A stretch of DNA of 64,000 nucleotides from an uncultured Lachnospiraceae bacterium. Its GTDB lineage: Bacteria; Bacillota; Clostridia; Lachnospirales; Lachnospiraceae. The notes below the pieces were generated by a model. It made no database searches and was not told where the DNA came from. It worked only from the letters and a program-made list of their open reading frames with translations. This document shows, in pieces, positions 53,390 through 62,231 of this stretch. Made by a program: the position numbers and the translations under genes. The stretch is taken from NCBI GenBank assembly GCA_910579735.1, contig CAJTUZ010000015.1, positions 21,643-85,642 on the forward strand, written 5' to 3'. The stretch's first letter is position 1. Each line of letters opens with the position of its first letter.

Positions 53390-53422
53390 GTTTTTACTAA
53401 ATTTATGGAGGAGGTGCCGTTC

Positions 53423-53695
53423 ATGCCGGGATTTGTGTCAAACACATCATACGATCACTCCAATGCCGATATCGTCTCTGTTATTGCGTCTTTTGATACC
53501 GATGGCCGCGTAAAGCCTCTGTATGCAAGAATTCACGAGGATACACTCAAAATACATTCCTCGTGGCTAAAGCCTTCTTTTCAGGGACTCATGGAATTTC
53601 AATGCAAAGTGATCGATCATGACTGCCTGAAACCGTTAATCCTTATTTACCATAAAGTTGAGAATGTCTGGACGATCCCCAAAATATTCCTGTAG
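53423..53695 (+). CDS. Small protein of unknown function (90 residues)
   Basis: A 90-residue soluble protein beginning MPGFVSNTSYDHSNADIVSV and ending in an aromatic, beta-looking stretch (WTIPKIFL). The start at 53423 has GGAGG 8 bp upstream. It has no signal peptide or membrane segment and I do not recognise a family. The promoter carries a LexA-like site, so it could be an SOS-induced small protein. A second small gene follows after about 215 bp. Confidence 0.6.
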   Translation: MPGFVSNTSYDHSNADIVSVIASFDTDGRVKPLYARIHEDTLKIHSSWLKPSFQGLMEFQCKVIDHDCLKPLILIYHKVENVWTIPKIFL

Positions 53696-53910
53696 GAGCG
53701 CCGGCTCTATCCACTCATTTCCGCCCTTTGACAGGCTGCTTCATTTTTTCCTCCATTCCGAAGCGCTTTGTGCTGAATAAATTGCTCATCAGAGAATTTA
53801 TTCAACCTTCTCATATCATGCATTCAGACAATATATTCAGATTTTCTCATATTTCTTCATTTTCCGGTTATACTAATTTTATCAATTTTATCAAAATGCA
53901 GGAGGCCACA

Positions 53911-54087
53911 ATGAAAGCAGCCTATAAAGATAAGCACATTCCCACCGTTCCGGAAAGCGCCTGGGAAAGCGGCACGCTTAATAAAAAGGAGCAGCCCTCG
54001 GGAAAAGAACATCTCAACGATATCACTACCGACATACAGGGAAACGGCTATCCGATATCCCGGAAAAAGCAGGGTGATCAAAAATAA
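53911..54087 (+). CDS. Small hydrophilic protein of unknown function (58 residues)
   Basis: A 58-residue polar, probably disordered protein (MKAAYKDKHIPTVPESAWES ... KKQGDQK), rich in Lys, Gly and Pro. GCAGGAGG lies 7 bp before the ATG at 53911, and a perfect 9-bp terminator stem follows the stop. No function is known to me. The open frame upstream of 53911 has no ribosome site and is not included. Confidence 0.55.
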   Translation: MKAAYKDKHIPTVPESAWESGTLNKKEQPSGKEHLNDITTDIQGNGYPISRKKQGDQK

Positions 54088-54112
54088 GGCAGAGCCGCTG
54101 TATGGCTCTGCC
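54088..54112 (+). terminator. Terminator after the small ORF
   Basis: A perfect stem GGCAGAGCC (54088-54096) with GGCTCTGCC (54104-54112) starting at the stop codon of the small gene. Only a short T-run follows. It may also act on the convergent ABC exporter gene. Confidence 0.7.
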
Positions 54113-54158
54113 TTGCAATATCGTAGCTTATTTTCAATTTCCGGGATTGCCGCTTCCG

Positions 54159-55997
54159 CTACATCTGCATCTGCCGCAGTTTATAAAACACTCCCTTTTT
54201 CTCCAGCAATTCTTCATATGTACCGTACTCTTTCAATCCCCCTTTACCGATCACCGCGATATGATCGGCATTTTTAATCGTAGAAAGCCTGTGCGCCACA
54301 ATGAGCGTTGTCCGGTTCTGTATCAGATGATCTGTAGCGACCCGTATTTTTTCTTCCGAAATACTGTCAAGCGCCGAAGTCGCCTCGTCTAAGATCAGTA
54401 TTTTGGGATTTCTGATAAACGCTCTCGCAATGGAAATTCTCTGACGCTGGCCGCCCGAAAGATTGCCGCCCCGCTCCGTTACCAACGTATCCACGCCATC
54501 CGGCATTTGTTCTATCAATTCCTCTAAATTGGCCGCCCGGATCACCTCCATGAGTTTCTCCTCGGAAATATCTTCTCTGCCATAAGTAATGTTCTCCCGT
54601 ATCGTCCCCGAAAAAAGAATCGGCGTCTGCGGCACGACGGCTATGTGAGAACGGTAACTGCGCAGATCGATTTCTTCCATATTATATCCGTCAATGAAAA
54701 CTTTCCCCTCCGTGGCATGCAGAAATCCGATCACCATATTGAGTATCGTCGTTTTCCCGGCCCCGGATTCGCCGACGAAGGCAACCGTTTCCCCCTTGTG
54801 GATCTGCAGATCCAGATCCCTGAATACCGGTTTGACCCCATCTTGGTAACAAAAAGCCGTGTTCTCAAAACGGATATCCCCCTGCAGTGCGGGCAGTTTC
54901 TTCTTATTATGATAGTCTTCGACATCATGGCAGAGCATAACATCTCCGATGGAATCCACGGATTCCAGTCCTTTGGCGATCGTCGGCAGTAATGTGATCA
55001 CACTGGAAATCTGTGCCACAATGGAGGAAAAATAGGTCTGGTACATAACGACCTCTCCGACACTGATCTTCCCCTTGCTTGCCAGATAGCCGGTAAATCC
55101 AAGACACAGCACCTGGAAAATCTGAAAAGCAACCCAGCTTATGGCAGAAAAATAGGCCTGCACCATATCCAGACGAAGTCCCGATTTCGCCACACGATGG
55201 AGCTGTCTGTCCATCTTATCGGTTTCTTTCTTCTCCAACGCATGCGCTCTTGTGACCGGGATCATCTCGATCATCTCCATGACATGCACGGAGGTCTCTT
55301 CCATATCCCGCCTGAATTCTTTATTGTAGCTTTTGATCTTGCTTTTGAAAGCCGCCATAATGCAGACCGCAACCGGTATCGTCCCAAGGAAAAAAAGAAA
55401 AACCGTCAGACTTTTGGTCACGACAACGCCAAACGCCACCACCACGTTCATAATGATACTTAACACGGTAATAAATATCTGGGAGGATAACGTCTCAATC
55501 TGCTCCACGTCACGCATGATCTTGGACTGCAGCCTGCCGGACTGCATCTGCGTATGATAGGTAATGGAAAGCTGCTGCAGCTTCCGCACGAGAGAGCTCC
55601 TCAAATCGCGTTCCACATTCCGAATCGCTCTGGCGTAAAAAAGCGTATGGATATAATTCGTCACAATATTCTGTCCCAGCGCAAGAACCATTATGACTAC
55701 ATCGATCAATATTTTCCTTCCCGCATCTTCCGGCGGATTCGTCGCAATATCTATAATATTGGCCGTTACGATCGGCAGGACCCACACGGGCGAATGTTTA
55801 ATGACAAAAAATACCACCGATAAGACCAGTTCCAGATGATGCCCTTTATAAATGCCGATCAGTGTCTTTAACGAATGGTTCTTATTTCTTTTAAAAGTCT
55901 CTAACAGCTTCTGTTCCGTCTCATCAAGGTCATTTTCTTCCTGAATCCGGTATTGATACTTTTCTTTCTCCCGTTCTTTATGATATTCTGTCTTCAC
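54159..55997 (-). CDS. ABC exporter half-transporter (homodimeric type)
   Basis: A 612-residue protein with a 40-residue charged N-terminal extension, six helices (about 50-330) and an ATPase with GESGAGKTT, the signature LSGGQRQR and LILDEATSALD carrying the catalytic Glu. The complete nucleotide site and the lack of a second exporter gene nearby suggest a homodimer. It overlaps the upstream GH113 gene by 4 bp, so it is made together with a cytoplasmic mannan-degrading enzyme, an odd pairing. The substrate is unknown. Confidence 0.9.
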   Translation of the reverse strand: MKTEYHKEREKEKYQYRIQEENDLDETEQKLLETFKRNKNHSLKTLIGIYKGHHLELVLSVVFFVIKHSPVWVLPIVTANIIDIATNPPEDAGRKILIDVVIMVLALGQNIVTNYIHTLFYARAIRNVERDLRSSLVRKLQQLSITYHTQMQSGRLQSKIMRDVEQIETLSSQIFITVLSIIMNVVVAFGVVVTKSLTVFLFFLGTIPVAVCIMAAFKSKIKSYNKEFRRDMEETSVHVMEMIEMIPVTRAHALEKKETDKMDRQLHRVAKSGLRLDMVQAYFSAISWVAFQIFQVLCLGFTGYLASKGKISVGEVVMYQTYFSSIVAQISSVITLLPTIAKGLESVDSIGDVMLCHDVEDYHNKKKLPALQGDIRFENTAFCYQDGVKPVFRDLDLQIHKGETVAFVGESGAGKTTILNMVIGFLHATEGKVFIDGYNMEEIDLRSYRSHIAVVPQTPILFSGTIRENITYGREDISEEKLMEVIRAANLEELIEQMPDGVDTLVTERGGNLSGGQRQRISIARAFIRNPKILILDEATSALDSISEEKIRVATDHLIQNRTTLIVAHRLSTIKNADHIAVIGKGGLKEYGTYEELLEKKGVFYKLRQMQM

Positions 55998-56974
55998 TCC
56001 GATCCGCTCCCTTCCCGCTTATTTTCCGCAGACATCTGTCCGTTTTTTCCACGGGTATAAAACTCCCGTACCACAGCTTCAGCCGGTTTTGCATAGATAT
56101 CGTATCCGCCATCTTTTAACGCTGCCTGCGCGGAAGGCAGTTTCCATGCCCAGGACCACATGCAGAATCCCTGCACAAAATCACGTTTTCCGGCTGTCTC
56201 AAACATCTGACTATACCAGTCAGCCTGCTCCTGCAGATTCAGACTGCCGCGTACCTTCCAGTCGTTTGGCGTCAGCGCGGACGTATTCGTTGACATGCAT
56301 CCCGCCTCCGCAAAGAAAAACGGCTTGTCGAATTTACGAACGACCTTCTCGATCCTGTCAAGCTGACTCTCCCAGTCATGAATCGGATAATAACCGCTGG
56401 ATGAGATCACATCCACACAGTCCCACCATTTCACACGATCTTCCTGATATTTATCCGTATTATAAGAAACCGTTCCGGTATATTCACAGCGGATATCCGC
56501 AATCAGTTTTCTCCATTCCGTTTCGCGGCGCTCCGCCATGACCATCTCACAGCCGGCCAGAAACATATCGCAGCCTGTCTCTCTGGCCAGTTTCGCATAA
56601 TGACACTGAAATTTCGTATAAGAAGCAAACCAGTTGCTCCATTTCGGCTCGCACGGCACATCTTCATCAAAAAAACTGATATGGGCACGCCATGTTCCGT
56701 TTTTGCAGTTAACCGTCGGTTTCAGCGCTGCACGCAGACCTTTTTCATGTATATAATCGACCATTCTGGTCAATTCTTCATCCGACATAGATGCCTGCGA
56801 CTGATAGTCAATCGTCTCGGACTGCGGCGTCTCCTGCAGACCGTTCGGTACCAGCATAATAAAATTGGCGCCGGTGCGCTCCACTAAAGTATCCAGACTC
56901 TGATACGCTTCCTTACTTTCAAAACTTCCTCTGCCTGCAAAAGGGGCAAATGTCATGCCTTTAATATATTCCAT
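55994..56974 (-). CDS. GH113 beta-mannanase / exo-oligomannosidase
   Basis: A 326-residue TIM-barrel enzyme without signal peptide. The proposed acid/base is Glu143 in AGCEMVMAERRE and the nucleophile Glu223 in FFAEAGC, about 80 residues apart as in characterised GH113 mannanases. WWDCVDVISSSGYYP and FVQGFCMWSWAW fit the same family. In Roseburia a GH113 enzyme releases mannose from the reducing end of imported mannooligosaccharides, and the absent signal peptide agrees with an intracellular role. The ATG at 56972-56974 has AAAGGA 8 bp upstream. The 3' end overlaps an ABC exporter gene by 4 bp. Confidence 0.88.
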   Translation of the reverse strand: MEYIKGMTFAPFAGRGSFESKEAYQSLDTLVERTGANFIMLVPNGLQETPQSETIDYQSQASMSDEELTRMVDYIHEKGLRAALKPTVNCKNGTWRAHISFFDEDVPCEPKWSNWFASYTKFQCHYAKLARETGCDMFLAGCEMVMAERRETEWRKLIADIRCEYTGTVSYNTDKYQEDRVKWWDCVDVISSSGYYPIHDWESQLDRIEKVVRKFDKPFFFAEAGCMSTNTSALTPNDWKVRGSLNLQEQADWYSQMFETAGKRDFVQGFCMWSWAWKLPSAQAALKDGGYDIYAKPAEAVVREFYTRGKNGQMSAENKREGSGSE

Positions 56975-57001
56975 TTCCGTCATCCTTTCTTTTTCGTATG
57001 G

Positions 57002-57210
57002 CGAAGCATCGGGACAGTCAGCAGAGGAAAGGGAACGCAGGGAAAAAGATTTCTGCTGCCAGGCCCTCTAAAAACGCCGGCACTTAGTGAGAGCAGTGTT
57101 CCACGGCTCGAACTTAGTACCGCTGCGTTTTTAACGGAGCGAAAGCGCGCCTGAAAGCAGAAACTTTTTCCCTGCGTTCCTTTTCCTCTGCTGACTGTCC
57201 CGATGCTTCG
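57002..57210 (+). repeat. Dispersed structured element, copy D
   Basis: Arms 57002-57057 and 57157-57210 are complementary over about 54 bp with two small bulges. The core matches copy A almost exactly outside the variable hairpin: AGGCCCTCTAAAAACGC, CGGCACTTAGTG, ACTTAGTACCG, CTGCGTTTTTAACGGAGC and GCGAAAGCGCGCCT. The outer arms are unrelated to those of copy A. It lies between the divergent GH113 and AraC genes and points toward AraC. No direct repeat is seen at its borders. Confidence 0.85.
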
Positions 57211-57316
57211 GCCCCGCTGCTTACCCTTACAGAAATTACTATAGCAATTCCCCATCCGGAATGCTATAATAAAGCAATACGAAAATTGTACAAATCTCTG
57301 AAAGGAACTTTTCTCC

Positions 57317-58198
57317 ATGAACTATCTGTATGAAAACCACGATATCCTGAATGCGCCTTATGAGGCCTTTTTATTTGATGCTTCCAGAGAAATATTTCCT
57401 GTCAGAGCGCACTGGCACTATTTTGTAGAACTCATTTATATAATAGAAGGAATCGCTTTGGTGGAGTGTGATCAGAAGGAATATCTCGCCTGTGTCGGAG
57501 ACATGCTCTTTTTCTATGCGGGAGACGTTCATGCCATCTATACCGCTTCCGAAATGCCGCTCCGATATCTGGTCCTTAAATTTGACAGCAACAGACTTGC
57601 TATCAACAGCAACTACACGCCCAAGCTCTCCGCCATTTTGCAGTATGCCAAAAGATCCGGGCAGGCCGATACCTATTTTCCGGCTTCCCGTTTGCAGCAT
57701 CTGCCGGTAAGAGAGCGGTTTGAAACCTGTATTCAGGAGATTTACGGAAAAGAATATGGCTATGATATACGCATTCACGGCGAGATCAGTTCTCTCCTGA
57801 TCGAAATCATCCGTATCTGGCAGGCGGATGGCTTACAGATACGGGAGCTTGCTCCGCTTTGTGCGGAAACGGAATCTTCTCTTCGCAATATCACGGAATT
57901 TATCGACAGACACTCCCATGAGCCTGTCAAAGTAGAAGAGCTTGCAGATATGTGTCATATGAGTTACTCTCATTTCGCGAAATGTTTCAAAGAATTGTAC
58001 GGCCGCTCCTGCAAGGACTACATAGAACTTATCCGTATAGAAAAAGGGGAAGAACTGCTTCTTTTCACAGATTCTTCCCTCTCTGTCATCAGCCAGGAAA
58101 TCGGATTTGCGGACTGCAGCCACTTCATCAGAACATTCAGGAAGTGGAAAGACACAACCCCCGGCAAATACCGCAGCAGCCATCGGCATGATCATTGA
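57317..58198 (+). CDS. AraC family transcriptional regulator (cupin type)
   Basis: A 293-residue regulator. The N-terminal cupin (about 15-110) has the metal-like pattern ARAHWHYFVELIYIIEG and VGDMLFFYAGDVHAIY. The C-terminal double helix-turn-helix (about 190-290) has VKVEELADMCHMSYSHFAKCFKELYG and LSVISQEIGFADCSHFIRTFRKWKDTTP. It is divergent from GH113 and is a good candidate regulator of the GH113 operon. A TATAAT box occurs about 45 bp upstream, after element D. AAAGGAA precedes the ATG. Confidence 0.93.
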   Translation: MNYLYENHDILNAPYEAFLFDASREIFPVRAHWHYFVELIYIIEGIALVECDQKEYLACVGDMLFFYAGDVHAIYTASEMPLRYLVLKFDSNRLAINSNYTPKLSAILQYAKRSGQADTYFPASRLQHLPVRERFETCIQEIYGKEYGYDIRIHGEISSLLIEIIRIWQADGLQIRELAPLCAETESSLRNITEFIDRHSHEPVKVEELADMCHMSYSHFAKCFKELYGRSCKDYIELIRIEKGEELLLFTDSSLSVISQEIGFADCSHFIRTFRKWKDTTPGKYRSSHRHDH

Positions 58199-58255
58199 CC
58201 GCAATGGCCCATACAGGCTGCCTCTGCCATCCGCATCACGCCGCACTGTCACCAC

Positions 58256-60028
58256 TTACGCAGAAAACTGCGCCATGTAAAGCTGATAGTAAATACCCTT
58301 TTTCTGCAGTAACGCCTGCGCATTTCCCTCTTCCACGATACGTCCATCGTCGATCACGAAAATGCGGTCGGCCCGCTGAATAGTGGAAAGCCTGTGTGCG
58401 ATCACGAAAGAAGTCCTGCCCTGCAGAAGATGTTCGATACCGCTTTGTACAAGCAGTTCCGTCTTCGTATCGATACTCGAAGTCGCCTCGTCCAAAACAA
58501 GGATCTTCGGCATGGAAACCATCGTCCTTGCAAACGCAAGCAGCTGTTTTTGTCCGATCGAAAGACCGCCGCCACGCTCCGACAGCTCCGTGTCATATCC
58601 TTTTTCCAGTTTCATAATGAAATCATGTGCATTGACTGCCTTGGCCGCCGCTATGATCTCCTCATCCGTTGCATCCAGTTTACCGTACCGGATATTGTCT
58701 TTGATCGTACCGGAGAACAGGAAGTTATCCTGTGTCATGATCCCCATCTGTCTCCGCAGACTCTCTATGGAAACTTTTTTCACGTCTTTGCCGTCGATCA
58801 TAACCTTTCCCTGCTGTACGTCATAGAAACGGCTGATCAGATTCACGATCGTTGATTTTCCGGCTCCGGTCGGCCCTACAAGCGCGATCGTCTCTCCCGG
58901 TTTGATACAAAAGCTTACATCATTCAATACCTTTACCTGTTCGTCATAAGAAAAGCTCACATGCTCAAACGTCACTTCTCCGATGATCTCCGGCATTTCT
59001 TCCACATCATCTGCATCCGCAATGGCCGGCGGCGTATCCAAGATCTCAAAGATTCTCTCCGCCCCCGCAATATTCGTTACCAGCTGGTTATAAAAATTGC
59101 TGATATTCTGGATCGGATGCCAGAACATATTCAAATAACTGCTGAAGGCAATAAACGTGCCAATAGACACCTTATCGACGCCGATGATCACGATTCCCGT
59201 AAAATACAGGAGAATACAGCCAAGTCCCCATGAAAAATCGATCACGGAACCAAATGCGTCACTGACTCTGACAGCATGCAGAAAAGAACCTCTATGCTCC
59301 GTTACCAGCCCGTCAAATGTATCCCTTGTCTCTTCCTGCGCATGAAAACTCTGGATGATACGGATACCCGCCATATCTTCATGAATAAACGCATTCAGAT
59401 TGGCTGACTTTTTGCGGAAAATCTGCCAGCGGGGATGCGCCTTTAACTCGATCCATACCATAGCCACCGCCATAAACGGAATCGTTAACATGGACGCAAG
59501 CGCAAGCTTCGGATTTTTCCAGACCATGATCACCACAACTGCAATGACCGTAAGTCCATCCGGTATCAATGTTGTAACACAGTTGGACAGCACGTCCTTT
59601 AAAGAATTGATATCCCCGATGATCCTCGATAAGATCTTACCTGTCGGTCTGCTGTCAAAAAACTGAAAATCCAGCTTCTGAATGTGCGTATATAACTCCT
59701 GTCTGATCGTCAGCAGGATATTATTGCAGATCTTCGCCATAACATACATTCTGAGTTTGATCATAAAAACAAGCGCTATATTGAGTACGAGCGCGATCAG
59801 CAGCAGTTTGTACAGTCCTTTCAGATCTCCGACTGCAATATGCCCGTCGATCGCCTCTTCCATGATGAGCGGGTTGACCAGACTGATCACCACACCATAT
59901 CCCATGATCAAAAGCACCAGTATGATCTGCCACTTATAGGCAAACAGATAGGCGAACAGCCGCTTTAATGTCTGGACTTTGCTCCGCTCTACGCTTACCT
60001 CGTCATCTTTATATGAATTGACTGCCAT
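58256..60028 (-). CDS. ABC exporter half-transporter (BmrD/YheH-like), subunit 2
   Basis: A 590-residue six-helix plus ATPase protein with GPTGAGKST, the signature LSIGQKQL and LVLDEATSSID carrying the catalytic Glu. It follows its partner by 4 bp. AAGGAGG precedes the ATG. The partner has a degenerate Walker B, so the two form an asymmetric heterodimer of the BmrCD/LmrCD multidrug class. The whole unit is preceded by a leader with small ORFs and a terminator. Confidence 0.93.
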   Translation of the reverse strand: MAVNSYKDDEVSVERSKVQTLKRLFAYLFAYKWQIILVLLIMGYGVVISLVNPLIMEEAIDGHIAVGDLKGLYKLLLIALVLNIALVFMIKLRMYVMAKICNNILLTIRQELYTHIQKLDFQFFDSRPTGKILSRIIGDINSLKDVLSNCVTTLIPDGLTVIAVVVIMVWKNPKLALASMLTIPFMAVAMVWIELKAHPRWQIFRKKSANLNAFIHEDMAGIRIIQSFHAQEETRDTFDGLVTEHRGSFLHAVRVSDAFGSVIDFSWGLGCILLYFTGIVIIGVDKVSIGTFIAFSSYLNMFWHPIQNISNFYNQLVTNIAGAERIFEILDTPPAIADADDVEEMPEIIGEVTFEHVSFSYDEQVKVLNDVSFCIKPGETIALVGPTGAGKSTIVNLISRFYDVQQGKVMIDGKDVKKVSIESLRRQMGIMTQDNFLFSGTIKDNIRYGKLDATDEEIIAAAKAVNAHDFIMKLEKGYDTELSERGGGLSIGQKQLLAFARTMVSMPKILVLDEATSSIDTKTELLVQSGIEHLLQGRTSFVIAHRLSTIQRADRIFVIDDGRIVEEGNAQALLQKKGIYYQLYMAQFSA

Positions 60029-60031
60029 AGT

Positions 60032-61777
60032 CTACGCCTCCTTTCCTTCCAGAAAATCTCCGTACTGGGCAAGATAGGTCTCATAATACAAACCTTTCCC
60101 GGCAAGCAGGCTCTCATGTGTCCCCCGCTCGGCGATGCTGCCGTTTTCCAGAACGATTATCTCATCTGCATGGCGTACCGCGCTGATACGGTGCGCAATG
60201 ATAATTTTCGTCGTATCTTCCAGTTTCCACAAGGTTTCCTGTATCAGATGCTCTGTTTCCATATCCAGGGCGGAGGTGGAATCATCCATGACAAGAATCG
60301 GATCTTTTTTCGACAACGCCCTGGCGATGCTGATCCGCTGTTTCTGTCCGCCGGAAAGGCCGACGCCCCGTTCTCCGATGACCGTATCATACTTCCATTC
60401 CATCCGCTCGATGAACTCGCTCGCCTGTGCATCCGTAGATGCTTTCCGCACCGTACTGAAATCGGTCGTGTTCTTCTTGCCGAGCTTGATATTCTCATTG
60501 ATCGTATCGGAGAAGAGGAAAACGTCCTGCATCACATAGCTGATCCCGGTCCGGAGCTGTTCTAACGAAAGCTCCCTGATATCCACATCGTCTATGGATA
60601 TCTTTCCGTCCGTAGCATCATACATACGCTGCAGAAGCTGTACGATAGAAGTTTTTCCCGCACCTGTCGCACCCATGATGCCGAGCGTCTTTCCCGGCTC
60701 CAATGTGAAGGAAATATCATGCAGGATCTCGTACATATCCGCTTTATGGAATGAAACATGGTCGAAACAGATCTTTCCCTGCATTTTATCCAGTATGATT
60801 GGCTCTTCCGCTTCTTTGATGCTGGAAGTCTCCTGATAGATCTTCCGTATTTTCTTATTGGACGCCACCGCTGAAGAAAAGCTGTTCGTCAGCCAGCCGA
60901 GCATTTCCATCGGCCATACGATATTGGTGGAGTATTCCACGAATGCCGTCATCCCGCCAAGCGTCATTTCACCTTTTATTACAAAACCGCCGCCGACCAA
61001 TATGGTCAAAAGAGGCAGTACCTTCGTAACAACAGAAAAATACGGATAAAACCTTACAAATACTTTGGACTGTGCCATATTCAGATCATAATACCGTTTA
61101 TTATGCGAGAGGAACTTGGAGATTTCATGCTTCTCTCTTGCAAACGCTTTTACCGTCCGTACACCGGCCAGATTTTCTTCGGCCACTGTATTTAAGACGG
61201 CGTTTTCCTCACTGATCTCTTCATAAACCGCCCCAAGCTTCCGTTCCATAATAAGCGCTACCGCACCGCAGAAGATCATGAAAACGGTCGGTATCAGCGC
61301 CAGTTTCCAGTTCAGCATATACATACTGATCAAAATAATGCTCGTATGATATACGACTTCGATGATCAGCATGCCGACAAATCCAAGCGCATCCCATATA
61401 TGATCGATATCGTCTTTTACACGCGACATCAGTTCTCCGGTATTCGTCCGGTCAAAGAAATCCGCAGAGAGCGACTGAATGTGTACAAACAGATCCCTTC
61501 TCATCTGTGCCGTGATCTTAGACGCCGTAGCGTCAAATGTGTATTCCTTCACATACTGGAATACGCACCTCCCCACACCGATACACAGAAAGCCAAACAG
61601 AAGATATTTCAATTTTCCCATGTCGCCGCCGACGATAACATCATCCACGACAGACTTCGTCAGCCGCGGCGACATCATATCCAATGTTACCGCAATGAAG
61701 ATCGCGGTTACTGCCAGAAAGTACCGGAGCTTATTTTCCCATACGTACGTTGATATTTTTTTCATTCTGATTCTCAC
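60032..61777 (-). CDS. ABC exporter half-transporter (BmrC/YheI-like), subunit 1
   Basis: A 581-residue six-helix plus ATPase protein. Walker A is GATGAGKTS, the signature LSGGQKQR, and Walker B LVMDDSTSALD, where Asp replaces the catalytic Glu (degenerate site). The start is either GTG at 61775-61777 or ATG at 61763-61765, both downstream of GGAGAGGGG. It lies about 135 bp after a strong terminator, so expression needs read-through of the leader. In Bacillus subtilis the related bmrCD genes are induced by ribosome-targeting drugs through such a leader. Confidence 0.92.
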   Translation of the reverse strand: MRIRMKKISTYVWENKLRYFLAVTAIFIAVTLDMMSPRLTKSVVDDVIVGGDMGKLKYLLFGFLCIGVGRCVFQYVKEYTFDATASKITAQMRRDLFVHIQSLSADFFDRTNTGELMSRVKDDIDHIWDALGFVGMLIIEVVYHTSIILISMYMLNWKLALIPTVFMIFCGAVALIMERKLGAVYEEISEENAVLNTVAEENLAGVRTVKAFAREKHEISKFLSHNKRYYDLNMAQSKVFVRFYPYFSVVTKVLPLLTILVGGGFVIKGEMTLGGMTAFVEYSTNIVWPMEMLGWLTNSFSSAVASNKKIRKIYQETSSIKEAEEPIILDKMQGKICFDHVSFHKADMYEILHDISFTLEPGKTLGIMGATGAGKTSIVQLLQRMYDATDGKISIDDVDIRELSLEQLRTGISYVMQDVFLFSDTINENIKLGKKNTTDFSTVRKASTDAQASEFIERMEWKYDTVIGERGVGLSGGQKQRISIARALSKKDPILVMDDSTSALDMETEHLIQETLWKLEDTTKIIIAHRISAVRHADEIIVLENGSIAERGTHESLLAGKGLYYETYLAQYGDFLEGKEA

Positions 61778-61863
61778 ACCCCTCTCCGGCCCGGCTGCCC
61801 ATTATGCCGAACCTTACTGTCTCCTGTATTTTATGTCAAAGTGACTGCACACAACGCCTGATT

Positions 61864-61897
61864 CCCGCAGGCGGTAAGCCGGGCGGCTGCCTGCGGG
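61864..61897 (-). promoter_or_regulatory. Second hairpin in the exporter leader
   Basis: CCCGCAGGC (61864-61872) pairs with GCCTGCGGG (61889-61897). It lies between the leader terminator and the exporter start, without a T-run. It may stabilise the 5' end of the exporter mRNA after read-through. Confidence 0.55.
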
Positions 61898-61912
61898 AGC
61901 TTTGACTGCATA

Positions 61913-61946
61913 CAAAAACAGCCACGGCAGAAACTACCGTGGCTGT
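61913..61946 (-). terminator. Leader terminator before the exporter genes
   Basis: ACAGCCACGG (61937-61946 on the minus strand) pairs with CCGTGGCTGT (61918-61927), a 10-bp perfect stem with a T-run. The 5' arm lies inside leader ORF 2, whose stop codon is in the loop, so a ribosome finishing that ORF would open the stem. Confidence 0.85.
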
Positions 61947-62023
61947 CTAAAAAGACCCGTCTTAATAATGTCGGCATCCGGCTCAAAGCCTTCACCACAT
62001 CCAAAATACGGAGGCAATTTCAT
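61934..62023 (-). CDS. Leader ORF 2 (29 residues) running into the terminator
   Basis: Starts with ATG at 62021-62023 and encodes a 29-residue peptide (MKLPPYFGCGEGFEPDADII followed by KTGLFRQPR). The TAG stop at 61934-61936 lies in the terminator loop, and the last codons form its 5' stem. The ribosome site is weak (AAGTGA), and the start overlaps leader ORF 1 in another frame. The geometry fits translation-coupled antitermination. Confidence 0.5.
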   Translation of the reverse strand: MKLPPYFGCGEGFEPDADIIKTGLFRQPR

Positions 62024-62084
62024 GTCTTATCACTTTATTCTGATTCTGCTTATTATTTAATCCTGCATTCATATGTGTAAACAT
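61992..62084 (-). CDS. Leader ORF 1 (30 residues) with strong ribosome site
   Basis: Starts with ATG at 62082-62084, 6 bp after a near-perfect AAAGGAGG (62091-62098), and encodes a 30-residue peptide beginning MFTHMNAGLNNKQNQNK and ending VFWMW. GCCTCC at about 62010-62015 can pair with its ribosome site. It is the first ORF of the transcript and a candidate drug-responsive leader peptide. Confidence 0.55.
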   Translation of the reverse strand: MFTHMNAGLNNKQNQNKVIRHEIASVFWMW

Positions 62085-62155
62085 TTTTTACCTCCTTTCT
62101 TTTAAATCCGGTCATCAGTTACAATATTTGTAGTATCTTTTACAACGTACTTGCT

Positions 62156-62184
62156 ATATTAAAGGATTACGATTTAAAAGTCAA
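62156..62184 (-). promoter_or_regulatory. Promoter of the exporter leader transcript
   Basis: TTGACT (62179-62184), a 17-bp spacer and TAATAT (62156-62161) on the minus strand. An inverted repeat TTGTA/TACAA occurs just downstream (about 62128-62145). Confidence 0.75.
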
Positions 62185-62231
62185 CCACCCTTTGGAATAT
62201 TTTTGAAAAAATTTTCGACACGCCTTCCCGG

